A DNA stretch of 64,000 bases from contig CP070758.1 of assembly GCA_020348925.1 (NCBI GenBank), positions 292,941 through 356,940 on the forward strand, given 5' to 3'. Made by a program: the position numbers and the translations under genes. Below are positions 37,693-45,844 of the stretch, in pieces. The stretch is from Gemmatimonadota bacterium (lineage in GTDB: Bacteria; JBHIER01; G020348925). The notes under the pieces were generated by a model. That model was given only the letters and a program-made list of their open reading frames with translations. It did no database searches and had not been told where the DNA came from. The number at the start of each line of letters is the position of its first letter. Positions within the stretch are counted from its first letter, which is position 1.

Positions 37693-39521
37693 TTGGCGTT
37701 CCAGTTGACCGTTTAAATACCATGCTGAGAGAACCTGTGGAGCGGGAGACTCTGCTGGGGTATCTTGAGCAATTGGGCTGCGATGTTGAGGGATTTGCAA
37801 CCGTCAACCGGTTCCGGTGTCAGCGCTGCGGTGGCGTTACTGAGATTACCGAACAGGAGGGATTCCCCACCGCCTGCGACGGGTGTGGAGCCGACTTCAC
37901 CAAAGGGGACGGAACGGCGGAGAACGTCGGCCAGACTGAGGTGATCCGCATGGAGCTGCTTCCGGTTCGACCGGACATGTTCGATGTCGGCGGCCTGGCC
38001 AGAACCCTGCGGGGCTATTTAGGCACGGAAGTCGGAAGCCCCTCATACAACGTCTCTTCATCAGGATACTCTGTGAGCGTCGATGAGGGACTCTGCAGGC
38101 AGACGTCGTATCGACCGAACATCGTGTGCGCCGTTGTCCGCGGTTTGCTTTTGGATGAAGAGCTTCTAAAAATTATTATGAAGATGCAGGAGAACCTCCA
38201 TTGGGCTCTGGGCCGAGATCGAAAGAAGGCGTCCATCGGAGTTTATGATCTCGACACAGTGGTGCCCGATTTCCATTACAAAGCCTTAGCCAATGATGAG
38301 ATTCGATTTGTCCCTTTGGGTGGTATGCCTGACGATGCACAATCCCGGGAGGCATCGCCTCTTGAAATTTTGGGAGGGCATCCCAAAGGGACGGCATATC
38401 GCCATCTGCTTGCCGATTTTGACAGATATCCCATTCTTATGGATTCGAAGGGGACGGTCCTCTCAATGCCCCCCATTATCAACAGTGAGGATACGCGGGT
38501 TTCCGACAAAACAAAAAATCTTTTCATCGATGTGACCGGACCGGAAGCCAAGGATGTCCACAGGGTCCTCAGCGTCCTTGTCACGTCGCTCACAGAGTTC
38601 GGCGGGACAATCGAAAGCGTGACGGTCATGAGCCCGAAGGGCGAAATCGTTGCCCCCGATTTGAGTACGCAGACAATGGATCTTGATCCGAAGGAGTGTC
38701 AGAGAATCACAGGTATCGACATGACGGCTCATGAAACCGCTGACCTCCTCCGAAAAATGCGGCACAACGTACTGCAGGACGGAAATCGTTTGAGGGTCGA
38801 GATTGCGGCGTACAGAACTGATATTATGCACCCTGTCGATCTTTATGAGGATGTGGCCATCGCCTACGGATATCACAATATACCGAAGCTGCTTGTGCCG
38901 ACGTTGACCGTCGGCCATGGGAGGTCCATCGAGTTCGTATCTTCACTCGCCCGGCAGAACATGATTGGCTTGGGATTTCTCGAAGTGATTACGTTCATGC
39001 TGACCAATCCTGAGAACCACTATGCGAAACTGCGCATGGGTGAACCGCCGGATTATGTCACGATAGAAAATCCGTCCTCGATTGAGCAGACAATGGTCAG
39101 AACACATCTCATTTCAGGGATATTGGAGACTTTCAAGCTGAACCGTTCACAACCGACACCGCAGCGAATATTCGAACTGGGAGATGTCTGCACCCTCGAT
39201 CAAAAGACAGAAACCGGTGCCCGGGATGTGAGAAAGATAGCGGCGGCCACTATGGATCCTAAAACGGGGTTTGCTGAGGTCAAATCCGTCCTGGAAAGTA
39301 TCGCGAGAGAGATTGGACTGAAGCCGGTTTTGACATCCAAGGATGTGCCTCTCTTTATACAGGGCAGGAGTGCCGTCTTGATGGTTGGTGATCAGGAAGT
39401 CGGCCAGCTCGGTGAAGTGCATCCCGAGGTTTTGGAAAATTTTGATCTTGTTCAGCCGGTATCTCTCTTCGAACTGATACTTCCCGAGGGGACGAACCGG
39501 TCGCATTTGGCGAGTTTGTGA
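37683..39521 (+). CDS. pheT: Phenylalanyl-tRNA synthetase beta subunit, archaeal type with zinc-ribbon insertion
   Basis: 612 residues with a GTG start at 37683 after AAGGGGGTG, overlapping pheS. It is the archaeal type, without the N-terminal OB (EMAP) domain of bacterial PheT. It opens MPVIGVPVDRLNTMLREPVE. Near residues 42-75 a four-cysteine zinc ribbon (RCQRCGG, then CDGCGADF) is inserted ahead of ELLPVRPDMFDVGGLARTL; I do not know this insertion as a standard part of the family. The B3/B4 editing region and the catalytic-like core (ENPSSIEQTMVRTHLISGIL, RIFELGDVC) are complete. It forms the heterotetramer with PheS. Confidence 0.94.
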   Translation: MPVIGVPVDRLNTMLREPVERETLLGYLEQLGCDVEGFATVNRFRCQRCGGVTEITEQEGFPTACDGCGADFTKGDGTAENVGQTEVIRMELLPVRPDMFDVGGLARTLRGYLGTEVGSPSYNVSSSGYSVSVDEGLCRQTSYRPNIVCAVVRGLLLDEELLKIIMKMQENLHWALGRDRKKASIGVYDLDTVVPDFHYKALANDEIRFVPLGGMPDDAQSREASPLEILGGHPKGTAYRHLLADFDRYPILMDSKGTVLSMPPIINSEDTRVSDKTKNLFIDVTGPEAKDVHRVLSVLVTSLTEFGGTIESVTVMSPKGEIVAPDLSTQTMDLDPKECQRITGIDMTAHETADLLRKMRHNVLQDGNRLRVEIAAYRTDIMHPVDLYEDVAIAYGYHNIPKLLVPTLTVGHGRSIEFVSSLARQNMIGLGFLEVITFMLTNPENHYAKLRMGEPPDYVTIENPSSIEQTMVRTHLISGILETFKLNRSQPTPQRIFELGDVCTLDQKTETGARDVRKIAAATMDPKTGFAEVKSVLESIAREIGLKPVLTSKDVPLFIQGRSAVLMVGDQEVGQLGEVHPEVLENFDLVQPVSLFELILPEGTNRSHLASL

Positions 39522-39528
39522 GATCCGT

Positions 39529-40059
39529 ATGGAGAATATTTACCTGATACCGATCGGTCATATTGACGAAAAATTGTTGAGGCAATTAGCGAATGATCTT
39601 GAAGAGGAGTTTTCATACACGTGCGTCGTTGGTTCCAGATTGGACATCCCTCCGGTGGCGTACAATGTTGAGCGGAGTCAATTTTTAGCATCGGTCATTC
39701 TTGAAGAGATGAAATCGCATCTGCCCCAGAATGCCGAGAGGGTTTTGGGGGTGACGGATGTCGATCTCTATGTTCCTGACCTCAATTTTGTCTTTGGAAT
39801 GGCCGATGTGCCCGGACCTGCGGCTCTCATCTCCGTGTGTCGGCTCTGGCAGGAATTTTATGGACTGGAGCGGGACGAAGGACTCTTTCGGAGACGAATG
39901 ATGAAAGAGGCAATTCATGAGCTCGGTCACTCATTCGGTCTGGCTCACTGCCAGAATCCCCAATGTGTCATGTCCTTCTCAAACAGCCTCATTGATACCG
40001 ATAGAAAAGGTGAGGCTTTCTGCGCCGACTGCCGGAAACACATTAAGATTCCTGGGTAA
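39529..40059 (+). CDS. amzA: Archaemetzincin-type zinc metalloprotease
   Basis: 176 residues, the normal length. The zinc site HELGHSFGLAHC has the long HExxHxxGxxH signature, followed by the archaemetzincin-specific CxxxxCVMSFSNS and FCADCRKH cysteine set, which binds a second zinc. The body includes VLGVTDVDLYVPDLNFVFGM. Archaemetzincins are soluble cytoplasmic proteases of unknown physiological substrate, common in archaea and scattered in bacteria. The gene lies seven bases after pheT and is probably in the same operon. Confidence 0.95.
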   Translation: MENIYLIPIGHIDEKLLRQLANDLEEEFSYTCVVGSRLDIPPVAYNVERSQFLASVILEEMKSHLPQNAERVLGVTDVDLYVPDLNFVFGMADVPGPAALISVCRLWQEFYGLERDEGLFRRRMMKEAIHELGHSFGLAHCQNPQCVMSFSNSLIDTDRKGEAFCADCRKHIKIPG

Positions 40060-40095
40060 TACATACGAGTGTCTCGGTTCTGTATGGAGCCATAT

Positions 40096-41079
40096 ATGCC
40101 TTCCAATGGAGTGGATCGAGTGACGTCGAAGGGTGAAGAGTGTGGTTCAATAGGTCCGCTGGAGCGCCGCGTGGCCATAATAGGCACCGGAGTCGTCGGG
40201 ACGGCCATCGGGATAGCGCTGTCCCGTCGTGGTTATGCTGTTTCCGGTGTGGCGGATCGCACCATTGATGTTGCCAGGAGGACGGCTCGCCGTCTTGGCC
40301 AGATTCATTATGGTACCGATGTTATCGAAGTCGCGAAGAAGGCCGACTTCATTTTTATCACGACCGCTGATGATGCCATTGTCCCGACCTGCGAGACCAT
40401 TGCTGCGGGGGGAGGAGTTATGCGGGGCGATATTTTTATCCACTGCAGTGGGGCTCTGAGTTCTGACGCCCTGGGATCGGCCAGGGATTGTGGCGCTTTC
40501 GTGGCGTCGATGCACCCTGTGGGCGTCTTCGCTGACGTTGAGACTGCCGTGGATCAACTCCCTACCCTTTCATACAGTTTGGAAGGAGACGATGAAGCCG
40601 TCACTGAAGCAGAAATTATCGTCAAGAAACTGGGTGGCACCCCTCTTCGTGTGTCGAAGGAGGAGAAGGTTTACTTACACATCGCTGCTTGCCTGACGGC
40701 CAACTACACGGTCACCCTGTTTGATGTCGCCCTCCAGGTGGTACGTCGTCTTCGGTTCTCCAAAGATGAGGCCGTTTCCGTTCTGCTGCCTCTGTTGAAG
40801 GGTGCGGTCGAAGCCTTAGAAAAAAATGGGATGCCGGGAGCTTTAACCGGACCCCTTGCCCGGGGCGATATCCATACGATTCGGCGACACATTGAAGCCA
40901 TTCATTCCGTTGAAGAGCTCGTTCGCTTGTATTCTCTTCTCGGCATACGCACTTTATCCATCGCTCGAGAGGGAGGGAAAATTGATGAGAAGACGGCATC
41001 GAGACTGAAGGATATTTTGAACGAATCTCTGATGAAAAGCAACCGTAATCCGCTCAACGGGGGAGGTGACAAACCATGA
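40096..41079 (+). CDS. Rossmann-like/DUF2520 domain protein
   Basis: 327 residues from the ATG at 40096, six bases after GGAG. The GTG at 40120 is an alternative. The N-terminal NAD(P)-binding fold starts VAIIGTGVVGTAIGIALSRR. It continues with ADFIFITTADDAIVPTCETI and HCSGALSSDALGSARDCGAF, typical of the F420/ketopantoate reductase-like superfamily. The C-terminal DUF2520 domain is helical (HIAACLTANYTVTLFDVALQ, GALTGPLARGDIHTIRRH). The substrate is unknown. The stop overlaps the next gene (mscS-like) by four bases. Confidence 0.9.
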   Translation: MPSNGVDRVTSKGEECGSIGPLERRVAIIGTGVVGTAIGIALSRRGYAVSGVADRTIDVARRTARRLGQIHYGTDVIEVAKKADFIFITTADDAIVPTCETIAAGGGVMRGDIFIHCSGALSSDALGSARDCGAFVASMHPVGVFADVETAVDQLPTLSYSLEGDDEAVTEAEIIVKKLGGTPLRVSKEEKVYLHIAACLTANYTVTLFDVALQVVRRLRFSKDEAVSVLLPLLKGAVEALEKNGMPGALTGPLARGDIHTIRRHIEAIHSVEELVRLYSLLGIRTLSIAREGGKIDEKTASRLKDILNESLMKSNRNPLNGGGDKP

Positions 41080-42134
41080 TGGAACAGCTGGGATTGACCG
41101 GAGTGACGAAGGAGATCGTGCTCTCTGTCTTAATTGTCGCTGTATCATTTATAGCCGCGAAACTTTTGGATTTTCTGATCCGATGGATTGGGAGGCATGT
41201 GACCAGCCGTACCCGTACCGAGCTGGATGATGCTCTCATTAAGGCCATTGAAAAACCTGTTATTTATGCGGTCATTTTGGTTGGTTTTTACATCGCCGCT
41301 CACAGGTTGGCTCTCGCACCAGATGTCAAAGGGACCACGCTCAAGATTATTGACAGTATACTCTTCACGCTTGCCATCCTCGTTGGAGCATCGATTCTTT
41401 GGCGAGTCTCTGACACCTTCATACACTGGTACACCCATACGGTAGCCGTTCGGACTTCGACGCGATTCGATGATGAGTTCGCCCCCCTCATTGGCCGAGT
41501 GGTGAAAGCACTCGTCTTTTTTATCGCAGCCATTGTCATCCTCGATTACTTCGGAATTAACGTCAACTCATTGGTGGTCTCCCTTGGCGTTGGATCCCTG
41601 GCTGTGGCACTGGCAGCAAAAGACACCCTGGCCAACATAATTGCGGGTATCGTCATCATGGTCGACCGTCCTTTTCGCATTGGAGATCGCATTCTCATCT
41701 CCTCAGGGGAGAAGGGGGATGTCTACGATATCGGACTCAGAAGCACGAAGATCCTCACCTTCGATAATACTCTTATCATTGTCCCAAATGCTCAGATCAT
41801 TAACGAGAAACTCATTAATCTCACCTACCCAGATCCGAAAATTCGCGTAAGAATTGATGTCGGGGTAGCATACGGAACGGACTTGGAGAAGGTAAAAAAG
41901 ATCATGGTTGATGTGTGCAAAGAACACCCGGATGTGATGGGTGAACCGGAGCCCCAATGCTGGTTTATCGGTTTCGGAGACTCATCGCTCAATCTTTCCG
42001 TGCGTTGCAGGGTACCGAATTTCGGACAGCAGTGGAGGGTTGAGGAAGAGATTCGGATGAAGATCAATAAGCGGTTTGAGGAAGAAGGAATCGAGATCCC
42101 TTTTCCACAGCGTGTCGTTCATGTGAAAAAATGA
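41076..42134 (+). CDS. MscS-family mechanosensitive channel
   Basis: 352 residues. About four membrane spans fill the first 170 residues. The pore-lining helix with the Gly/Ala pattern reads VNSLVVSLGVGSLAVALAAK, followed by the conserved DTLANIIAGIVIMVDRPFRI and GDVYDIGLRSTKI. The C-terminal cytoplasmic cage domain (YPDPKIRVRIDVGVAYGTDL) is complete. It should release solutes on hypo-osmotic shock. The start at 41076 shares ATGA with the preceding stop, so the two genes are translationally coupled. Confidence 0.94.
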   Translation: MMEQLGLTGVTKEIVLSVLIVAVSFIAAKLLDFLIRWIGRHVTSRTRTELDDALIKAIEKPVIYAVILVGFYIAAHRLALAPDVKGTTLKIIDSILFTLAILVGASILWRVSDTFIHWYTHTVAVRTSTRFDDEFAPLIGRVVKALVFFIAAIVILDYFGINVNSLVVSLGVGSLAVALAAKDTLANIIAGIVIMVDRPFRIGDRILISSGEKGDVYDIGLRSTKILTFDNTLIIVPNAQIINEKLINLTYPDPKIRVRIDVGVAYGTDLEKVKKIMVDVCKEHPDVMGEPEPQCWFIGFGDSSLNLSVRCRVPNFGQQWRVEEEIRMKINKRFEEEGIEIPFPQRVVHVKK

Positions 42135-42205
42135 GTGCCTGTAAACGGTGGGGAGAACAACTTTCACGCATGAGGTGAAAACTATACATTCAACGGAAAG
42201 AGGTT

Positions 42206-43150
42206 ATGGAACGGAAGACTGCTCTTGTTTACGATGACGACTATTTGCGTCATGACACGGGTTCACATCCAGAAAACGCGGAACGGCTTCGATGCGTCAT
42301 GGAGAGACTGTCCGAAGATCCCATTTTCAATGAGTTGATACTGGTCAAACCGAGAAAAGCGCCCATCGAATGCGTCGAGTACGTTCATCCGATTGAATAT
42401 ATTCGGACTATTGACCAGACCTGCCGAAAGGGGGCGAGATATCTCGATATGGACACTGTTATTTCTCCCCATTCCTATTGGGTCGCTCTCTTAGCAGCCG
42501 GAGGTGTGATCACTGCGGTCGATGCCATTATGAACGGCAGGGCCGATAACGCCATGGCTCTGGTGAGACCACCCGGTCACCACGCGGAGCCTGAGCGAGC
42601 CATGGGATTTTGTCTGTTTAATAATGTGGCCATCGGGGCCCGATACGCTCAGAAGCGATACGATTTAGACAGGGTCGCCATCATCGATTGGGACGTGCAC
42701 CACGGGAACGGCACACAGCGCATTTTTTACAGCGACCCTTCTGTTCTGTACATCTCGCTCCATCAGTATCCTCATTATCCTGGCACGGGTTCGCGGGGAG
42801 AGGAAGGGGTAGGCGAGGGCTGCGGTTTTACCCTCAATTTCCCCCTCTCGGCCGGAAGTGGTGATAACGAGTACATGGCCATCTTTCAAGAGCATATCCT
42901 TCCAAAGCTTGAGACCTTCCGACCCAATATACTCTTTATATCTGCTGGCTTTGACGGCCACAAAGATGATCCCCTGGCAGGAATGAATCTGACGAATGAG
43001 GGCTACGCAATTATGACGGACACCCTTGTCCGCTTCTCGGAAAACCATTGTGAGAAAAGAATCGTCTCTGTCTTAGAAGGGGGGTATAACCTTGGAACAT
43101 TGCCGGGAACGGTCTTGTTTCACATCCGAAAACTATCAGGTTTTCAATAA
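42206..43150 (+). CDS. Histone-deacetylase-family (AcuC/APAH) zinc amidohydrolase
   Basis: 314 residues. The family landmarks are all present: HPENAERLRCV, VRPPGHHAEPERAMGFCLFN (active-site His pair), IIDWDVHHGNGTQ (zinc-binding Asp and His) and FISAGFDGHKDDPLAGMNLT (second zinc Asp). EGGYNLGTLP is near the end. These bacterial enzymes deacetylate proteins, polyamines or other acetyl-amides in the cytoplasm. The start follows AAAGAGGTT. The substrate cannot be stated. Confidence 0.93.
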   Translation: MERKTALVYDDDYLRHDTGSHPENAERLRCVMERLSEDPIFNELILVKPRKAPIECVEYVHPIEYIRTIDQTCRKGARYLDMDTVISPHSYWVALLAAGGVITAVDAIMNGRADNAMALVRPPGHHAEPERAMGFCLFNNVAIGARYAQKRYDLDRVAIIDWDVHHGNGTQRIFYSDPSVLYISLHQYPHYPGTGSRGEEGVGEGCGFTLNFPLSAGSGDNEYMAIFQEHILPKLETFRPNILFISAGFDGHKDDPLAGMNLTNEGYAIMTDTLVRFSENHCEKRIVSVLEGGYNLGTLPGTVLFHIRKLSGFQ

Positions 43151-43288
43151 GTTGGCAATATTCTACCGTGAATAGGGCTTGATTTTTCAAGTGGAAGTTC
43201 ATATATTTAATTTTTTCTGAGGGACAGGGACAGCAAAACGTAATATTCTCCGTATAACCTATGACACCTTAATGAGAAAGGAGAGAAG

Positions 43289-44527
43289 ATGGATACATCT
43301 CTGTTTCAGAAAATAGGAGATCGTATAGAGGGCTATAAAGATGAAATGATCCATATGGAAACGGAACTGACAGCCATTCCTGCCTTGAGCCCGGAGAACG
43401 AAGGCGAGGGGGAATTGGAAAAGTCGAAATACATAAAGAAGGTTCTTGACGAGTTACAGGTCGACGAGCTTCTCGAGATGAATGCCCCGGACGACCGTGT
43501 ATCCTGCGGGTACCGGCCGAATCTCGGGGTACGCTTTAAGGGCAAAAGCAGCGAGAGGACTGTCTGGGTTATGTCCCATATGGACATTGTCCCCCCGGGT
43601 GAGTTATCGTTGTGGGAGAGTGATCCCTACAAGGTGAAAGTTGAGGGGAATAAAATATACGGCCGCGGAGTGGAGGATAATCAGCAGGGCCTTGTTGCCT
43701 CAATTTTTGCTGTGAAAGCGTTGCAGGATGAAGGGATTCAGCCCGAGCACGATGTCGGACTGGTTATTGTGGCCGACGAGGAGACCGGGAGCAAGTTCGG
43801 CATTCAGTATGTTCTTCAAAACCACAAGGACATTTTTAAAACTCAGGATCTCATCGTCGTACCTGATGCGGGGAATCCTGAAGGGACCATGATCGAGGTC
43901 GCTGAAAAGAGCATTCTCTGGCTCAGGTTTGAGACCAAGGGGAAGCAGTGCCACGGATCGACTCCGGAAAAGGGCATCAATGCCTTCAAGGCGGCGAGCC
44001 ATTTGGTCGTCAAGCTCAACGAACTCTATAAAATTTTCGATGCCAGTGACCCTCTCTTCGATCCGCCGATCAGTACCTTCGAGCCGACGAAGAAGGAAGC
44101 GAACGTGCCGAATGTGAATACCATCCCAGGCGACGATGTCTTCTTCTTCGACTCCCGAATTTTACCCAAGTACAATGTCGATGAGATTGAAGCGAAGGTG
44201 CAGGAGATGGTCCAGGAGGTCCAGAAAGAGTTCGGGGTAGCCATTACTATAAGCTCGCCGCAGCGGGAGTCGGCGGCACCGCCCACACCGGCCGATGCCC
44301 CGGTGGTTGCTTCGCTGAAGGCGGCCATCAAAGATGTCTATGGTCGTGAGGCAAAAGCGATGGGGATCGGCGGCGGCACGGTGGCGGCCTATTTCCGGCA
44401 CGCCGGCTTCAACGCCGCCGTGTGGTCCACCTTGGACGAGCTGGCCCACCAGCCCAATGAGTATTGTGTCATCGACAACCTTATTGGCGACACAAAAGTC
44501 TTCGCCCATATGATGCTGCAGACGTAA
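43289..44527 (+). CDS. M20-family metallopeptidase/deacylase
   Basis: 412 residues. The dinuclear zinc ligands are recognisable: VMSHMDIVPPG (His and Asp), GRGVEDNQQGLV (bridging Asp), VIVADEETGSKFG (catalytic Glu and ligand Glu), VVPDAGNPEG and, at the end, LDELAHQPNEYCV (last His). The lid domain lies between about 195 and 310 (KQCHGSTPEKGINAFKAASH). Relatives act as dipeptidases, succinyl-diaminopimelate deacylases or aminoacylases; the exact reaction is open. The start follows AGAAAGGAGAGAAG. A strong terminator follows the stop. Confidence 0.92.
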   Translation: MDTSLFQKIGDRIEGYKDEMIHMETELTAIPALSPENEGEGELEKSKYIKKVLDELQVDELLEMNAPDDRVSCGYRPNLGVRFKGKSSERTVWVMSHMDIVPPGELSLWESDPYKVKVEGNKIYGRGVEDNQQGLVASIFAVKALQDEGIQPEHDVGLVIVADEETGSKFGIQYVLQNHKDIFKTQDLIVVPDAGNPEGTMIEVAEKSILWLRFETKGKQCHGSTPEKGINAFKAASHLVVKLNELYKIFDASDPLFDPPISTFEPTKKEANVPNVNTIPGDDVFFFDSRILPKYNVDEIEAKVQEMVQEVQKEFGVAITISSPQRESAAPPTPADAPVVASLKAAIKDVYGREAKAMGIGGGTVAAYFRHAGFNAAVWSTLDELAHQPNEYCVIDNLIGDTKVFAHMMLQT

Positions 44528-44550
44528 GCCATCCTATCGATAAACAACAG

Positions 44551-44588
44551 AAAGCTGTCGGAACACATATGTCCCGGCAGCTTTTTTG
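44551..44588 (+). terminator. Intrinsic terminator
   Basis: AAAGCTGTCGG (44551-44561) pairs with CCGGCAGCTTT (44574-44584) with one wobble, then the T-run continues. It ends the M20 gene and also separates it from the opposing decayed FHA gene. Confidence 0.9.
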
Positions 44589-44730
44589 GGACCTGGGACG
44601 TTGTCCGTATTGAAGGAATACACTGATCAAGAGCTTCCGATATGTATTTCCGATGATATGATCTGATTTCGCCAATGGATCATATAGAATTTCAAAGATA
44701 GACTGTCGTGTTGAAAATCGAACATGGTTA

Positions 44731-45097
44731 TTAGATATCCCCAAAAATCGCAGAAGTTAAATAACCGTCTTTCATTATCGTCTTTTCGGAAATCTTTTCC
44801 CATCACTGATGTACCGTAGTACTCCCCAAGTCCTCAATTTAAAATCGCACCACATCATCCAATATTTTGGTGTGCTAACCGGAAACGAGAGATTCAACAA
44901 ATACGATGTCGTTGGAACTGCTGTGGCCGACAAATGTCACCGCTTCCAGGAGTTGAAAAGTTGCCCCTCTTCTGAGGCTTTCGAACCACGACCTGTTTAG
45001 CCCATGAATCCTTACTTTCTGCGAGCTGGGACTGGCATTGTGTGCAATATATACGTTGAAATCAATTTGGGTGGCCGCAATTGAGACAGAGAATCAT
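44731..45097 (-). pseudogene. Decayed zinc-ribbon/FHA domain gene
   Basis: Read on the minus strand from the ATG at 45097, it starts MILCLNCGHPN, then an in-frame TGA, then YCTQCQSQLAES, which together form a zinc ribbon. After a shift of frame an FHA domain appears: LLEAVTFVGHSSSNDIVFVE, then SG, a stop, HTKILDD, another stop and IEDLGSTT, and EKISEKTIMKDG in a further frame. The usual functional gene would bind phosphothreonine peptides. At least three stops and two frameshifts make it a pseudogene. Its first codon touches the stop of the HD-GYP remnant upstream, so the pair once formed an operon with the GGDEF gene. Confidence 0.75.
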
Positions 45098-45836
45098 CTA
45101 TTCATACGCAATGTCTTCTTAAATTTTTCCGCCTCTTCTCGACGACTCAAAGGAAGGCTCCGCCGACTGTCGGGTCAAATTGTATCCCGGCTTTTCCCTT
45201 GAATTCCTCGATGGCTGCAGAAGGAGTATGTTTTGCGATAGGGGCGATCGCATGTCATGGCATCGAAAGCATCCTCGACAGTGATGATCCGGGCTCCGTT
45301 TGGTATCTCCAATCCTTCCAATTCTTTTGAATATCCCTCCCCGTCAAAAGCCTCGTGATGGTGCACAGCAAAGGGAAGAATCTCCGAGACCAGCTCAATG
45401 GGCTCTATGATATTGGCTCCCATGAGCGGATGATCTCCGACAGTTCCCCGTTCGACTTTATTGAGCTTTCCAAGTCTGCGCAGTATTTTTTCGTCAATCC
45501 CTATCTGCCCAACATCAGGCAGGAGGGCTGTCTAACGAAGGAATTCGAACTGCTTGTCGGATAGCTTCAGCTCAATACCTATGGCTTTCGCACATCCATT
45601 CACTCTGGCCGAATGACCACAGGTCTATGGATCTTTGGCCACGATGGCGGCAAGTATCTTCAGAATATCAAGAAAAAGCTATTGATATTTCAGTATTCTC
45701 TCACGCAGTTCTGCATAGATGATATCGCGTTCCGTCTCGCAACTCGGAACGGTCGTCTGCAATTGCCCGTATGTTTCTCCAATTTCTCCAGGAGCCGCTC
45801 GTTTTCATTCTTAAGCTTTTGAAGTTCATGCATCAT
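45098..45836 (-). pseudogene. Decayed HD-GYP phosphodiesterase gene
   Basis: Read on the minus strand from about 45836, it begins MHELQKLKNENERLLEKLEK (coiled coil). A frame change leads to LLDILKILAAIVAKDP, an in-frame stop, and TCGHSARVNGCAKAIGIELK. After a further stop come the degenerate HD region (DVGQIGIDEKIL) and NIIEPIELVSEILPFAVHHH with EAFDGEGYSKE and ARIITVEDAFDAMTCDRPYR, then the C-terminal end in yet another frame (AGIQFDPTV). GYP has become GYS and the HD pair is damaged. Intact homologues hydrolyse c-di-GMP. It directly follows the GGDEF gene, so a synthesis/degradation pair seems to have lost its degrading half. Confidence 0.85.
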
Positions 45837-45844
45837 TGGAGACC

